Assembly (NCBI GenBank): GCA_938084765.1
Contig: CALKFO010000015.1
Coordinates: forward strand, 1 to 46,669
Direction of reading: 5' to 3'
DNA length: 46,669 nucleotides
From: Candidatus Bipolaricaulota bacterium
Lineage (GTDB): Bacteria > Bipolaricaulota > Bipolaricaulia > Bipolaricaulales > Bipolaricaulaceae
Positions 46,505 to 46,669 of this stretch are shown here, piece after piece. Below the pieces are notes generated by a model, which saw only the letters and a list, made by a program, of their open reading frames with translations, did no database searches and was not told the DNA's origin. A program made the translations under genes and the position numbers. The first letter of the stretch is position 1. Each line of letters starts with the position of its first letter.

Positions 46505-46669
46505 CTAGCCTACCACCCTGTTCCCCACCATGTTGGGGTTCTTCTTCCACAGGACCTCGGCGAAGCCCAAAGCCCCGGCCAGCGGGCTGAACCCCGCGGT
46601 ATTCTGGAGGTTCTCGTAGTAGGCGTAGCGGTAGAGCATGTTCACGGTGTAAATGAGGAAGAGGTTCTC
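46505..46669 (-). CDS. 3' end of a gene upstream of oppBC, probably a peptide-binding protein (truncated by window)
   Basis: Open frame ENLFLIYTVNMLYRYAYYENLQNTAGFSPLAGALGFAEVLWKKNPNMVGNRVVG*; identity inferred mainly from position. Confidence 0.5.
   Translation of the reverse strand, partial: ENLFLIYTVNMLYRYAYYENLQNTAGFSPLAGALGFAEVLWKKNPNMVGNRVVG

Overview
The window is a GC-rich, gene-dense bacterial chromosome segment, probably from an uncultured or thermophile-like lineage; taxonomy cannot be fixed from sequence alone. I see about 40 coding regions, three tRNAs (CAT anticodon, Val-GAC, Cys-GCA) and an RNase P RNA. From the left: a carbamate kinase 3' end, two tandem YgeW/AOTCase-type 'knotted' transcarbamylases, nagA and a xanthine-dehydrogenase-type molybdenum hydroxylase; a NEW3/ABC-2 operon; a YprB-YprA (MrfB-MrfA-like) repair pair with a third overlapping ORF; upp, an SDR and a TIM-barrel gene; rpmF, dtd and an RNase H-like gene; EF-G, ribD and rpe; rnpB with a Nif3/zinc-ribbon/TPM cluster; a DUF763 gene; a TrpX-type ABC transporter; a secreted metzincin; nfeD; a decayed helicase-nuclease remnant next to tRNAs; deoA/pdp; and oppBC. 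The most interesting signals are: (1) a probable attenuator upstream of the TrpX-type ABC operon, with a short ORF ending ...AYCGYWFA, a 13-bp hairpin and an intrinsic terminator; (2) recurrent leaderless gene architecture, with a TANNNT -10 box 6-12 nt before the start codon at about twelve loci; (3) a frameshifting tandem duplication at the 3' end of rpmF; (4) a frameshifted remnant of a large DUF1998-type helicase-nuclease; and (5) the carbamate kinase/double knotted-transcarbamylase/molybdenum-hydroxylase neighbourhood. No CRISPR array, transposase or prophage was seen. All family calls come from motif recognition by eye; no searches were run.
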